Of a stretch of 64,000 bases of DNA, positions 1-8,714 are shown piece by piece (the stretch's first letter is position 1; each line of letters begins with the position of its first letter). The notes under the pieces were generated by a model. That model was given only the letters and a program-made list of their open reading frames with translations. It was not told the DNA's origin and made no database searches. The position numbers were made by a program, and so were the translations under genes. Source of the DNA: an uncultured Alphaproteobacteria bacterium (lineage in GTDB: Bacteria > Pseudomonadota > Alphaproteobacteria > HIMB59 > GCA-002718135); contig CACMQB010000004.1 of assembly GCA_902615745.1 (NCBI GenBank), forward strand, positions 98,815-162,814, written 5' to 3'.

Positions 1-673
1 AAATTTGCTCAAAGTATTTGTTTCTTGGATAAGAAACTTCATAAATTTTTTGTTTTTTATATTTATTTAAATAATCTAATATTTTTTTACTAATTACTCT
101 TTTATTTATAGAATAATATTTACTTTCTTTTTCATTAAATTTTACATATCTTTCAAACCATTGATTATTATTATTTAAAAATTGCCTTACAGGAAAACAG
201 TCAAAAAATTCATTTGAATATATAATTGAAGGTAGTTTAGATCTGAAATTTAAAGTCTTAGACCATCTAATTTTTGATTTTCCAAAATAATTTAAATTTT
301 TTTCTTGTATTTTTCTTAATTCTTTATTTATTTCTATTAAATTCACATGAGCATTTTCAAAAAAATTTGGAAGTATCTTTGCGGTTCTTTCGATATCTTT
401 AAATAAGGTTCCATTACCTGGACCTAATTCAATTAAATTAAATTTTGAGTTAATTTTTTCTTTCCAATTATAAAGTAAATACACACCAATAATTTCTCCA
501 AACATTTGTGAAATCTCTGGAGATGTAATAAAGTCAAATTTTCTTCCTATAGGTTTCTTACTTAAGTAATAACCATTACTTGCGTAAAGTGCCAATTCAA
601 TAAATTTATCTAAACGAAAATTTTTTTTATTGTTAAGAAGTTTTATATTGTTAATTTTTGATTTGCCTAACAT
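1..673 (-). CDS. MidA/NDUFAF7-type SAM-dependent methyltransferase (partial, 3' end off window)
   Basis: The reverse strand stays open from an ATG at 673 to the window edge, giving about 224 N-terminal residues. Early segments match the MidA (COG1565) family: ELALYASNGYYLSKK, then a DFITSPEISQMFGE block, then ELGPGNGT, the glycine-rich S-adenosylmethionine-binding loop. A later SNEFFDCFPVRQF stretch matches the family's NEFFDALP-like motif. The mitochondrial relative NDUFAF7 methylates an arginine of a complex I subunit; the bacterial substrate is not settled. The start overlaps the end of lgt by 23 bases, so the two are co-transcribed. The family name is firm; the exact target is unknown. 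Confidence 0.85.
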   Translation of the reverse strand, partial: MLGKSKINNIKLLNNKKNFRLDKFIELALYASNGYYLSKKPIGRKFDFITSPEISQMFGEIIGVYLLYNWKEKINSKFNLIELGPGNGTLFKDIERTAKILPNFFENAHVNLIEINKELRKIQEKNLNYFGKSKIRWSKTLNFRSKLPSIIYSNEFFDCFPVRQFLNNNNQWFERYVKFNEKESKYYSINKRVISKKILDYLNKYKKQKIYEVSYPRNKYFEQI

Positions 674-1442
674 TTTGAATTATCAATATTCCGAAAATAA
701 AAAAAGGTATACATAGTATTTGACCCATTGAAATAAAATTAAAAAACAATCCTAGGTGCAAATCTGGTTCTCTGATGTATTCTATTAAAAATCTAAATAT
801 GGAGTAAAATACTAAAAATAGACCGCTAATTACTCCATAAATTTTGTATTTTTTTATCCTATAAAAATAGATTAATAGTATGAGAAATAAAATAATTCCC
901 TCAAGAATAGCTTCATATATTTGTGAAGGATGTCTTGGTATATTATCTATTGATGGATAAATAACTGATATATAAAAATCGGTTGGTCTACCTATTAGCT
1001 CTGTATTAATAAAGTTTGCAATTCTTCCTAAGAATAATCCAATAGGAGCAACAATTGAAACTAAATCAGATAGGTAGAAAAAACTTTTTCCATTAATTTT
1101 TGCAAATATTAAGGTACTTATGATTATACCCGTCAACCCACCATGAAATGACATACCTCCATTCCAAATTTCAAATAGGTAAAAAGGATTATTTAAAAAT
1201 ACATTAAATTGATAAAAAATAACATAACCTGTTCGTCCTCCAATAATTACACCTAATACTGCCCAAATAAGAAAGCTATCTATATTTTTATTACTGTATT
1301 GATTTCCATAAATTGCATTTAATCTTTTAATAATATAAATTCCTAATAGAAAACCCAAGATATATGCTAAACTGTACCATCTTATCTCAATGAAACCGAT
1401 AGATAAGATGACAGGATCTATTGATGGTTGAATAAAATTCAT
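651..1442 (-). CDS. lgt: Prolipoprotein diacylglyceryl transferase
   Basis: Lgt transfers diacylglycerol from phosphatidylglycerol to the lipobox cysteine of prolipoproteins in the inner membrane. The 263-residue product has the usual length and about seven hydrophobic segments. It carries the HGGLTG motif at about residues 100-105 and the Lgt signature GRIANFINTELIGR at about 139-152, including the essential arginine and asparagine. It is divergent from ubiK, with only 23 bases between the two start codons, and runs into the midA-like gene. Confidence 0.96.
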   Translation of the reverse strand: MNFIQPSIDPVILSIGFIEIRWYSLAYILGFLLGIYIIKRLNAIYGNQYSNKNIDSFLIWAVLGVIIGGRTGYVIFYQFNVFLNNPFYLFEIWNGGMSFHGGLTGIIISTLIFAKINGKSFFYLSDLVSIVAPIGLFLGRIANFINTELIGRPTDFYISVIYPSIDNIPRHPSQIYEAILEGIILFLILLIYFYRIKKYKIYGVISGLFLVFYSIFRFLIEYIREPDLHLGLFFNFISMGQILCIPFFIFGILIIQNVRQIKN

Positions 1443-1465
1443 TTATCTATATTTAATATTATAGC

Positions 1466-1756
1466 ATGGTTGATAGAAACAAAATACTTTCCGATTTATC
1501 AAAATTTGCAGTTGATGCTATGAGCACTTTTTCAGGTGTTAAAGAAGAGATTGAAACAATTGTATCTTTAAGAGTTAACAAAATAATAAAAAAAATGAAT
1601 CTTGTTAAAAAAGATGAATTTGATGTTCTGAAAAAAATGGTGCAAAAAGTAATAATAGAAAATGAAAAATTAAAAAAAACATCTTCAAGATCACTAAAAT
1701 CTAAGAAAAAAACAGTTAAAAAGAAAAAAACTCTTAAAAAGAAATCAAAAAGGTAG
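1466..1756 (+). CDS. ubiK: Ubiquinone biosynthesis accessory factor UbiK (BMFP family)
   Basis: This 96-residue protein matches the BMFP/YqiC family (COG2960). An N-terminal amphipathic helix precedes KKDEFDVLKKMVQKV, the KxEFDxxxxM block typical of the family, at about residues 50-64, followed by a short coiled coil. UbiK helps the UbiJ-containing ubiquinone complex in Gram-negative bacteria and can fuse membranes in vitro. The last 25 or so residues are almost only lysine, serine and threonine; this basic tail is longer than in E. coli UbiK and may bind membrane lipids, which is inference. The start lies 23 bases from the divergent lgt start. Confidence 0.85.
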   Translation: MVDRNKILSDLSKFAVDAMSTFSGVKEEIETIVSLRVNKIIKKMNLVKKDEFDVLKKMVQKVIIENEKLKKTSSRSLKSKKKTVKKKKTLKKKSKR

Positions 1757-1864
1757 GAATCCTCAACTAATTCACATTTTTTATAGATTTTGCCTTGCAA
1801 AATACGAGTCAAATTTAGTAATCAAGATATAGTACTAATTATGTGTGCCATTACTATATAGTGT

Positions 1865-2353
1865 ATGGAAAATGAGAATATATTGTTGAATCCCATAGAT
1901 ATCATTGAAGATGTTATTCATCAAAAAAAATGGAATTTTAGTAGAGCTGCTGACCATGAATTGGTTGCTGAGATAGCATCCCATTGGTGCGCTTACAGAT
2001 TATATTTTACATGGTCTGAAAATATTAATGCGCTAAGTTTTTCAATAACTTTTGATATTAAGTTTCCTGAAACTAAACTCAATAAGGCATATGAACTACT
2101 AGGACTTATAAATGAGAACTTATGGATTGGGCATTTTGATATAACAAGTAAAAATGGTATACCAGCTTTTAGACATACTTTATTATCAAATAATTCAACA
2201 GAAACATTGCACAAAAAATTTGAGGATCTTGTTGATATAGGAATTTATGAATGTGAAAAATTTTATCCAAGTTTTCAGCAGGTTCTCTTTGATGATATCC
2301 CTCCTAAAGAAGCTATAAAATTTTCTAATTTTGAGGTTATTGGTAGAGCTTAA
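1865..2353 (+). CDS. YbjN domain-containing protein
   Basis: The 162-residue product resembles the alphaproteobacterial YbjN family (PF10722) usually encoded just upstream of proC. It has no signal peptide or transmembrane segment. An acidic, aromatic-rich core contains CAYRLYFTW and a central ELLGLINENLWIGHFDI stretch characteristic of the family. Proteins of this fold resemble type III secretion chaperones, but the molecular role is unknown. It leads a compact run with proC, the COQ9-like gene and the tRNA-binding protein, with 32 bases before proC. Confidence 0.75.
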   Translation: MENENILLNPIDIIEDVIHQKKWNFSRAADHELVAEIASHWCAYRLYFTWSENINALSFSITFDIKFPETKLNKAYELLGLINENLWIGHFDITSKNGIPAFRHTLLSNNSTETLHKKFEDLVDIGIYECEKFYPSFQQVLFDDIPPKEAIKFSNFEVIGRA

Positions 2354-2385
2354 TTTTTTTTATAAAACTGCTATATTATAAATAG

Positions 2386-3201
2386 ATGAAAAATATCTTA
2401 TTAATTGGATGTGGTCACATGGGTGGATCTTTAATGTCTGGATGGTCTCAATCTAAGAATTACACCATCAGTGTTATAGATAAAAAAAAATATGCAATTT
2501 TAAAAAAAAAAAATAGAAATAAAAAAATAAAATTTTTTAAATCAATTGATGATATCAATAATCAAAATAATCTTGATTATATAATATTTGCAACTCGACC
2601 TCTTGAATTAACAAATGTTTTTAAAGAATTAAAAAATGTAAATTTTAACAAAAAATCTATAGCAATAAGTGTAATAGCTGGCAAAAAAACAGAAATTTTT
2701 AAAAATAATTTATTAAATATTAACAAAATTGTAAGAGTTATGCCAAACATGCCTGCATTAATAGGAGAGGGTGTTCATTGCATCTATACGAATAAATCTA
2801 TTAATAAAAAAGAAATTAAAGAAATTGATAAATTATTCTCTTTGAGCGGCAAAACTCTTTTTTTTAATAGTGAAGCTTTTATAGATAAAGCAACCGCTGT
2901 ATCAGGGAGTGGTCCGGGTTTTATATTTCAATTAATTGATATTATGGAAAAATCTGCAATTAATTTAGGTTTATCAAAAAACACAGCTAAAATTTTAATT
3001 AATGAAACTTTTAGAGGTACTATAAATCTATTAAACTCAAATAATATTTCTGCTGAAAAAATGGTTGAAATTGTTGCAACTAGAGGAGGTACAACCGAAG
3101 CAGGAATAAAGAAAATGAAAATAAATAAGGTTGATAATATTTTTAATCAAGTTTTTAAGGCAGCATACACAAGAGCAAAACAACAAGGTAATGGTAAGTG
3201 A
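2386..3201 (+). CDS. proC: Pyrroline-5-carboxylate reductase
   Basis: ProC reduces 1-pyrroline-5-carboxylate to L-proline with NAD(P)H, the last step of proline synthesis. The 271-residue protein has the N-terminal Rossmann motif IGCGHMGGSL, a VRVMPNMPALIGEG segment near the middle, SGSGPGF at the dimer interface and the C-terminal signature VATRGGTTEAGI. Length is normal for the family. The stop overlaps the GTG start of the next gene, so translation is probably coupled. Confidence 0.96.
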   Translation: MKNILLIGCGHMGGSLMSGWSQSKNYTISVIDKKKYAILKKKNRNKKIKFFKSIDDINNQNNLDYIIFATRPLELTNVFKELKNVNFNKKSIAISVIAGKKTEIFKNNLLNINKIVRVMPNMPALIGEGVHCIYTNKSINKKEIKEIDKLFSLSGKTLFFNSEAFIDKATAVSGSGPGFIFQLIDIMEKSAINLGLSKNTAKILINETFRGTINLLNSNNISAEKMVEIVATRGGTTEAGIKKMKINKVDNIFNQVFKAAYTRAKQQGNGK

Positions 3202-3734
3202 ATCAAAATAAAATATCTCTTGCAAAAAAAACTTTACAATATTTAGAGAAAAAAAAATTAAGAGACATAAATCTTAAAAATTTTTTAGCTAATAGTAAAG
3301 TGCCAAATATGAATAATAAAATTGATTTAATTTTAAATATTAATGACTTCTTTGATTTTCAATTAAAAAAAAATCTAGTTAATATAGAAAAGTCATCAAA
3401 GAGAGATATGTTATTTGAAATTATGATGGCACGTTATGATATATTGAATGAATATAGACCCTCTGTAAAAAATATAATTAATTATTTTATGTCTAGACCT
3501 CAAGGAGTATTGAAACTTATTCCTAAATTAATTGAGAGTAAAATTTTAATTGCTACTTTTGCAAATATTAATCCTAGTGGTATTCAGGGTGTTATAAAAA
3601 TAAAAATTATTTTTGTGCTTTATTATATAACCCTATTTACTTGGCTTAATGATGAAAATGAAAGTTTAGAAAAAACTATGAGTGTCTTAGATAAATATCT
3701 AAACAATATTGAAAAATTTGTAAAATTTTCATGA
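3198..3734 (+). CDS. COQ9-like / TetR_C-like protein
   Basis: This 178-residue protein begins at a GTG overlapping the proC stop. It matches the alphaproteobacterial COQ9-like family: KRDMLFEIMMARYDILNEYRPSV corresponds to the family's diagnostic LFDxLMxRFDxLxxxR helix, and the C-terminal LEKTMSVLDKYLNNIEKF helix ends the family. Members are often labelled TetR-like because of the helical fold. COQ9 binds lipid and supports ubiquinone hydroxylation in mitochondria; a similar role here is plausible because ubiK lies 1.4 kb upstream, but it is not demonstrated by sequence alone. Confidence 0.65.
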   Translation: MNQNKISLAKKTLQYLEKKKLRDINLKNFLANSKVPNMNNKIDLILNINDFFDFQLKKNLVNIEKSSKRDMLFEIMMARYDILNEYRPSVKNIINYFMSRPQGVLKLIPKLIESKILIATFANINPSGIQGVIKIKIIFVLYYITLFTWLNDENESLEKTMSVLDKYLNNIEKFVKFS

Positions 3735-4078
3735 GCTCTCAAAATTTTATACATTACAAAGAGTTTGAAAATGTAGATATAAGAATAGGAACAGTAATTG
3801 AAGCTTATGAATATAATGAACTTAAAAAACCATCCATAATTTTGAAAATAGATTTTGGAGAAAAAATTGGTATTAAAAAAACTTCTGCACAATTACAAAA
3901 ATATTATAAAAGTGATGAATTAATTAATAAGCAAGTTATTGCTGTTGTAAACTTTGAGCCTAAACAAATTGGTAAAATTATTTCAGAAGTATTAGTTCTT
4001 GGTGTGCCAGATTTAGAAAACGAACCAGTTTTATTGTCTCCAGATAAACCAGTAAATAATGGGGGTAAATTATTTTAA
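3731..4078 (+). CDS. tRNA-binding domain protein (CsaA-like)
   Basis: A single OB-fold tRNA-binding domain fills this 115-residue protein. It starts with FENVDIRIGTVIEA, the typical opening of CsaA and of the C-terminal domain of methionyl-tRNA synthetase, and contains VNFEPKQIG and SEVLVLG, also typical. CsaA-type dimers bind tRNA and have been proposed as chaperones; the physiological role is unclear. It overlaps the COQ9-like gene by ATGA and ends the block, converging with the histidine kinase gene. Confidence 0.85.
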   Translation: MSSQNFIHYKEFENVDIRIGTVIEAYEYNELKKPSIILKIDFGEKIGIKKTSAQLQKYYKSDELINKQVIAVVNFEPKQIGKIISEVLVLGVPDLENEPVLLSPDKPVNNGGKLF

Positions 4079-4080
4079 AA

Positions 4081-5373
4081 TCAAAGAGGAAGTAAAACTT
4101 TAAGTTGAAGACCCCCTAGATTTGACTTAGATAATTTAACATCACCTCCGTGTGATCTAATAATATCTCTAGTAATAGTTAATCCTAAACCGCTTTCTCC
4201 TTTAAGTTTGTTCCTGGAGGGATCTAAAGTAAAAAATGGTTTAAATACATCTTCATATTTATCTCTTGGTATACCTTCACCATCATCGTTAAATTCAACG
4301 ACACAGTCTTTTTCATTTGTATAAAGAATTATTTCAATTTGTTTTGCATATCTTTTTGAATTATCAATTATGTTATTGAACGCTCTTTTAAGTTGGATCT
4401 GTCTTCCAGAAGTTTGAATAGTATTTTTCTCTTTAATAGTTAACTCAACACCATTTTTTTCAACTGTTTTTACAATATCACCAATTAATTCATTTATTAT
4501 AATTGTTTCTATTGGTTCAGGTGATTCTGTTTTTACAAAACTAACATAACTATCTAACATTGAAGTCATTTCATTAACATCTACTTCTAGTTCAGATTTT
4601 GCTTTCTCATCTTTCATCAATGAAATTTGCAATTTCATCCTTGTTAAAGGAGTTCTAAGATCATGGCTAACACCAGCAAGCATTTCTGTTCTTTGCTTTA
4701 AAAATCTTTTAATTCTAGTTCTCATCTGATTGAAAGCATTGGCCGTTTGCCTTATTTCATATGCGCCTGCAGTCTTAATATCTGGAGCATCTAAACCTCT
4801 TCCAAATGTCTCAGCAATTATCGCCAGTCTTTTTAAAGGTCTTAATTGTCTACTCATTAAAAAGTAAGACATAAAAAAAAGAATGATAGAAGCAAAAATC
4901 ATCCAAAGTAAAAAGACAAAGGCAGATTCACTATATAGCCTGTCTTTATCAACATTAATTTCTAAAATATCATTATCAATCTGAATATATATTAAAACAC
5001 CTTCTTCAAGATTAGACAAATCATAATCAAACTTTTTTTTTAAATTACTTAAGGATTGATTTAATCTATTAGATAATATTCCTGAATTTAAACTAAATTT
5101 TGAAGCCAATAATTGTTTATCATTAATAATATTGATTTTCATTTTGAAATCCTGATTAGCTATATTAACTGCATTATCAGTAAGATCATTATTTATTAAT
5201 TTTACTAGAACATTGATATCTGCAGCCACAGACTCTGTTAATCTTTTAGAAATAATACTCCATGAAGTTTGATAAAAAACGAAAGAAGTAAGTAGAACTA
5301 TAATAATTATAGGTACAAAGATGATAATTATTGATCTTCCGATTAGTGTAGAAGGTATTATTTTTTTAATCAT
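4081..5373 (-). CDS. Sensor histidine kinase, EnvZ-like
   Basis: This 430-residue membrane kinase has a transmembrane helix at about residues 13-35, a periplasmic sensor region of about 115 residues, a second helix at about 151-172, and a HAMP linker. The dimerisation domain contains SHDLRTP with phospho-accepting His 237; the ATPase domain has an N box near FNNIIDNS (about 332-339), DDGEGIP and GESGLGL. The architecture is that of EnvZ-like osmosensors. The start codon overlaps the stop of the response-regulator gene by one base, so this is its probable partner. The signal sensed cannot be read from sequence. Confidence 0.9.
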   Translation of the reverse strand: MIKKIIPSTLIGRSIIIIFVPIIIIVLLTSFVFYQTSWSIISKRLTESVAADINVLVKLINNDLTDNAVNIANQDFKMKINIINDKQLLASKFSLNSGILSNRLNQSLSNLKKKFDYDLSNLEEGVLIYIQIDNDILEINVDKDRLYSESAFVFLLWMIFASIILFFMSYFLMSRQLRPLKRLAIIAETFGRGLDAPDIKTAGAYEIRQTANAFNQMRTRIKRFLKQRTEMLAGVSHDLRTPLTRMKLQISLMKDEKAKSELEVDVNEMTSMLDSYVSFVKTESPEPIETIIINELIGDIVKTVEKNGVELTIKEKNTIQTSGRQIQLKRAFNNIIDNSKRYAKQIEIILYTNEKDCVVEFNDDGEGIPRDKYEDVFKPFFTLDPSRNKLKGESGLGLTITRDIIRSHGGDVKLSKSNLGGLQLKVLLPL

Positions 5374-6053
5374 TAAATTTCATTACAAATTAATTTATAT
5401 CCTTTACCTCTAATAGTTTTAATAAATTGAGGTTGTTTTGCATTTGTTTCAATTTTTTGTCTTAAACGCGTAACTTGCACATCAACTTTTCTAAGTTCAG
5501 TTTCATCAAATTCTTGGTCTGCTAGCTCTTCTCTTAAGACTATATCATTTCTTTTATTAATTAATTTTACAAGTAAATTATTTTCTCCTTCTGTTAAATA
5601 AATTAATCTATCATTTTTTTGTAATTTAAAATTAGATGTGTCAAAAGTAAAATCTCCAAAAGAAATCTTAATTTTTTTATTTTTAAGGTTTTCAAATAAA
5701 TCTAATAAATTTTTAATCCTTAAGAATAATTCTTCTGGTTCAAATGGTTTAGATAAATAATCATCAGCACCAATTTTTAATCCATCAATTTTATCTTTGT
5801 CCTCTCCCATTGCTGTAAGCATAATTACGGGCGTATTAGAAAATTGTTTTACATGCTCAATAAGCTCTATACCATCTCCACTTGGCATCATTCTATCAAG
5901 AATAATTAAATCAAACAAAATAAGAGACAAAATTTCTTTCGCTTCATTATAATCCTCACTTTGATAAACTTGTAAATTTTTTTCTGTTAAATAATCTTTT
6001 AGCAGTTCTCGCAATCTCTTATCATCATCAACAATTAAGATATTTTTATTCAT
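5373..6053 (-). CDS. OmpR/PhoB-family response regulator (PetR-like)
   Basis: A receiver domain has acidic residues at positions 9-10, phospho-accepting Asp 53 in LIILDRMMP, Thr 80 and Lys 102 in LSKPFEP. A C-terminal winged-helix DNA-binding domain follows, with a VDVQVTRLRQKIE recognition helix region and the terminal IKTIRGKGYKL hairpin. It sits between an upstream MarR gene (3-base gap) and the downstream kinase (1-base overlap). The MarR-then-OmpR order, divergent from a branched-chain aminotransferase gene, resembles the petP-petR arrangement of Rhodobacter; that orthology is inference. Confidence 0.92.
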   Translation of the reverse strand: MNKNILIVDDDKRLRELLKDYLTEKNLQVYQSEDYNEAKEILSLILFDLIILDRMMPSGDGIELIEHVKQFSNTPVIMLTAMGEDKDKIDGLKIGADDYLSKPFEPEELFLRIKNLLDLFENLKNKKIKISFGDFTFDTSNFKLQKNDRLIYLTEGENNLLVKLINKRNDIVLREELADQEFDETELRKVDVQVTRLRQKIETNAKQPQFIKTIRGKGYKLICNEI

Positions 6054-6055
6054 TA

Positions 6056-6541
6056 TTATCTATTTATTTCATCAAACTTTTCTTTATTTTCATCATTGAC
6101 CATCTCATATAATATTTTTTTAAAACCGTTTATATCCATCTCATTAAATTTTAACAAAACATTGCGTATTTTTTTTATTTGAATCTCAGATAATCTTTGC
6201 TCTAATTCTTGACCTTTTTTTGAAAGTATTAATTTTTTAGTACGCTTATCTTCACCAACAGATAATATAATATATTTCTCGTTTACAAGTTGATTCAATA
6301 CTCTAGACAAACTTTGTTTAGTTATTTTTAATATTGAAAGTAGTTCTTTAATTGTAAGATTTTTTTGTTTTCCAACAAAATATATCACTCGGTGATGTGC
6401 TCTACCAAAATTTATTTTTTCCAAAACTTTATCGGGACCTTCTGTAAAATCTCTATAAGAGAAAAATAATAGCTCAATAATCTTTCTAATTTCGCTCTCA
6501 TTTAAAAAAAGAGGTGTTAACAACTTATTTAGGTCAGCCAT
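6056..6541 (-). CDS. MarR-family transcriptional regulator (PetP-like)
   Basis: The 161-residue protein has the MarR winged-helix core. A LTIKELLSILKITKQSLSRV helix-turn-helix lies at about residues 59-78, followed by a wing of charged residues (GEDKRTKKLIL) and helical dimerisation ends. It heads a three-gene operon with the OmpR-like regulator and sensor kinase. The start codon is 59 bases from the divergent ilvE start, and that spacer contains an inverted TTGACT/AGTCAA repeat that could be its operator. Resemblance to Rhodobacter PetP is based on gene order and family. Confidence 0.88.
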   Translation of the reverse strand: MADLNKLLTPLFLNESEIRKIIELLFFSYRDFTEGPDKVLEKINFGRAHHRVIYFVGKQKNLTIKELLSILKITKQSLSRVLNQLVNEKYIILSVGEDKRTKKLILSKKGQELEQRLSEIQIKKIRNVLLKFNEMDINGFKKILYEMVNDENKEKFDEINR

Positions 6542-6542
6542 A

Positions 6543-6572
6543 TTGACTTAATTATGCATCACTGATAGTCAA
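6543..6572. promoter_or_regulatory. Inverted repeat in MarR/ilvE divergent spacer
   Basis: TTGACT at 6543-6548 is inverted as AGTCAA at 6567-6572, separated by 18 bases. It begins two bases from the MarR start codon, inside the 59-base region between two divergent genes. It could be an autoregulatory MarR operator or simply overlapping -35-like hexamers for the two promoters. Confidence 0.3.
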
Positions 6573-6600
6573 TTGTCATTAAAAAAAGTAAATAAAGAAT

Positions 6601-7485
6601 ATGCTTAAATCATTTGAAAATAGAGATGGATGGATCTGGATGAATGGTAAAATAATTCCATGGCAGGATGCTAATTCCCATATAATCTCGCAAGGTCTTC
6701 ATTATGCGAGCGCAGTTTTTGAAGGGGAAAGGGCATATAATGGAAAGATTTTTAAATCAGAGGAGCATACAAAAAGGTTTTTTAAATCTGCTGAAATAAT
6801 TGGAATGGAAATTCCTTTTTCACATGATCAAATTAATAGAGCAAAATACGAACTTATCGATAAAATGAATTATAAAAATTGTTATGTAAGACCACTTGCT
6901 TGGAGAGGTGGAGATCAAATGGGGTTATCAACAGGTAAATCAAATATCAATGTAGCTATAGCTGTTTGGGATGACTGGGCAACTTATTTTAAAATTGAAG
7001 ATCAAAAAGCAGGTTTGAAACTAATTACATCTCCTTGGAAAAGACCTGCGCCAGATACTGCTCCATATGAAGCTAAAGCTTCTGGGCCCTATATTATTTG
7101 TACTCTGTCAAAAGAATTTGCAGAAAAAAAAGGCTATCACGATGCATTGATGCTAGATTATAGAGGCTATGTTGCTGAAGGTACGGGAGCAAATATTTTT
7201 TTTATTAAGGATAACAATATCCATACACCTATTCCAGATTGTTTTCTTAATGGGATTACACGTCAAACAGTTATTGAAATGGCAACAAATCAAGGTTTTG
7301 AAATTACAGAAAAGCATTTGATGCCTGATGAAATTGGAAATTATGATGAAGCTTTTTTAACGGGAACTGCTGCAGAAATTACCCCTATTAAATCTATTGA
7401 TGATTTTAAATATAATACAGGAGATAATACTACTACTTTTAAATTTATGAATGATTTTAGCAATATGGTTAAAAACACTAGCTAG
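6601..7485 (+). CDS. ilvE: Branched-chain amino acid aminotransferase
   Basis: A class IV PLP-dependent aminotransferase of 294 residues, catalysing the last step of leucine, isoleucine and valine synthesis or the first step of their breakdown. Visible motifs are HYASAVFEGERAY near the N-terminus, the PLP lysine in YEAKASGPY (Lys 159), the EGTGANIFFI segment that binds the cofactor phosphate, and GITRQTVI. D-amino-acid aminotransferases share the fold, but the RPLAWRGGDQMG region and length fit bacterial BCATs. It is divergent from the MarR gene and ends 8 bases inside the 3' end of the opposing moaE. Confidence 0.9.
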   Translation: MLKSFENRDGWIWMNGKIIPWQDANSHIISQGLHYASAVFEGERAYNGKIFKSEEHTKRFFKSAEIIGMEIPFSHDQINRAKYELIDKMNYKNCYVRPLAWRGGDQMGLSTGKSNINVAIAVWDDWATYFKIEDQKAGLKLITSPWKRPAPDTAPYEAKASGPYIICTLSKEFAEKKGYHDALMLDYRGYVAEGTGANIFFIKDNNIHTPIPDCFLNGITRQTVIEMATNQGFEITEKHLMPDEIGNYDEAFLTGTAAEITPIKSIDDFKYNTGDNTTTFKFMNDFSNMVKNTS

Positions 7486-7894
7486 AATTTTCTAACCATT
7501 TATCACCTTTATAATAAAATTCATTTTTCCAAAATGGAGCGTCTTTTTTTAAATAATCTATAATAAACTCACAAGCTGCAAAACTATCTTTTCTATGTTG
7601 TGAAAAACAACAAACTAGAACAATTTTTTCATTAACAATTAATTTTCCATATCTATGAATTACCAAAGTATCAATTAAACCCCATTTTTTACTCGCGTAA
7701 TTTTCAATTTTCGATAATTCTTTGAATGCCATTTCTTCATAAACTTCTAAATTTAAATATTTAACATCTTTATTGTTATTTAAATCTCTCACATATCCAA
7801 CAAAAGAAGTAAGAGCTCCTATGTCTGAATGATTATTTTTAATTTTTTCAATTTCTTCCTCTAAATCAAAATTTTTTTTTTGTATTTTTATCAT
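7478..7894 (-). CDS. moaE: Molybdopterin synthase catalytic subunit
   Basis: MoaE, with the thiocarboxylated MoaD, converts precursor Z (cPMP) to molybdopterin. The 138-residue protein contains GALTSFVGYVRD near the N-terminus, VLVCCFSQHRKDSFAACEF and the catalytic-lysine region DAPFWKNE (Lys 123), all in family order. It directly follows moaD with a one-base overlap, so the two subunits are made together. The presence of MoaDE implies at least one molybdoenzyme elsewhere in the genome. Confidence 0.95.
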   Translation of the reverse strand: MIKIQKKNFDLEEEIEKIKNNHSDIGALTSFVGYVRDLNNNKDVKYLNLEVYEEMAFKELSKIENYASKKWGLIDTLVIHRYGKLIVNEKIVLVCCFSQHRKDSFAACEFIIDYLKKDAPFWKNEFYYKGDKWLENSS

Positions 7895-8139
7895 TACCCA
7901 CCACTAACTGGTGGAAAGATTGCAATTTCATCAATTGGTTTTAAATTTAAATTTTCTGAAACATATTCATGATTAACTGCAAATCTTAAAACATTTTGTA
8001 AAAAATGTTTTTGCAACTCAGGATATAAATTCTCTAAATATTTTTTTAATTCTTTTATAGTTTTAGGATGATTTATATCAATTATTTCTTCATCCTTATT
8101 AGTTATATCTTTAATCCAAGCAAAATATCGAATTCTCAT
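7894..8139 (-). CDS. moaD: Molybdopterin synthase sulfur carrier subunit
   Basis: A ubiquitin-like sulfur carrier of 81 residues ending in the diagnostic double glycine (FPPVSGG), which is adenylated and thiocarboxylated to donate sulfur. It opens with a short beta strand (RIRYFAWIKDIT) and contains the AVNHEYVSENLNL segment typical of MoaD. It overlaps moaE by one base and starts 5 bases after the upstream pgsA stop, consistent with a pgsA-moaD-moaE operon. Confidence 0.94.
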   Translation of the reverse strand: MRIRYFAWIKDITNKDEEIIDINHPKTIKELKKYLENLYPELQKHFLQNVLRFAVNHEYVSENLNLKPIDEIAIFPPVSGG

Positions 8140-8144
8140 ATTAT

Positions 8145-8687
8145 TTAAAAATGTTTTATTGATCCTTTAATATAATCATAGGCTGTATAGAGTGTTAGAA
8201 TTCCAGCAATCCATAGAAAAATCTTACCTAAATAAAAAATAAATAATAAATTTAGATTACTCTCGGATAGTATAAGTAATCCAAGTGCTGCTAGTTGAAG
8301 AAAGGTTTTTGCTTTTGCAATTCTTGAAACTGGAATACTGATTTTAATTCCTGCTAAGTATTCCCTTAAACCTGATACTGTTATTTCTCTTAATAATATT
8401 ATTAGGGCTGGAATCGTATCCCAGTCTTTTATTACACCTTTAGAAGTTAAAATAAGAATCACTGCTGCTACTAATAATTTATCAGCAATTGGATCAAGAA
8501 ATGTTCCAAAATTTGTAACTTCATTTCTTATTCTTGCTAAATATCCATCAAAATAATCTGTTATTCCAGCTAAACAAAATAATATAAAGGCAATCCAGCC
8601 AAAATAAGGGTTTTTAAGATATATACAAATAACTATAATAGGTATTATTGCTATTCTAATTAACGTTAGAATATTAGATATATTCAT
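8145..8687 (-). CDS. pgsA: CDP-diacylglycerol-glycerol-3-phosphate 3-phosphatidyltransferase
   Basis: PgsA makes phosphatidylglycerol phosphate, the first committed step to phosphatidylglycerol and cardiolipin. The 180-residue membrane protein has the CDP-alcohol phosphatidyltransferase signature D-G-x2-A-R-x8-G-x3-D-x3-D, seen as DGYLAR followed by GTFLDPIAD. The opening NISNILTLIRIAIIP is typical of the family. Several hydrophobic segments follow. Its position between uvrC and moaD resembles the uvrC-pgsA-moaDE order seen in other alphaproteobacteria. Confidence 0.94.
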   Translation of the reverse strand: MNISNILTLIRIAIIPIIVICIYLKNPYFGWIAFILFCLAGITDYFDGYLARIRNEVTNFGTFLDPIADKLLVAAVILILTSKGVIKDWDTIPALIILLREITVSGLREYLAGIKISIPVSRIAKAKTFLQLAALGLLILSESNLNLLFIFYLGKIFLWIAGILTLYTAYDYIKGSIKHF

Positions 8688-8714
8688 CTTTGTTCTTTCT
8701 AGATGAAGAATTTT

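Noticed and set aside
1787..1803. ATTTTGC-CTT-GCAAAAT hairpin after ubiK
   Set aside because: A perfect 7-base stem but with no U-tract after it; too weak to call a terminator.
1459..1812. 117-residue reverse-strand frame opposite ubiK, rich in Phe/Leu/Ser
   Set aside because: It is the antisense of the lysine-rich ubiK tail and has no family resemblance.
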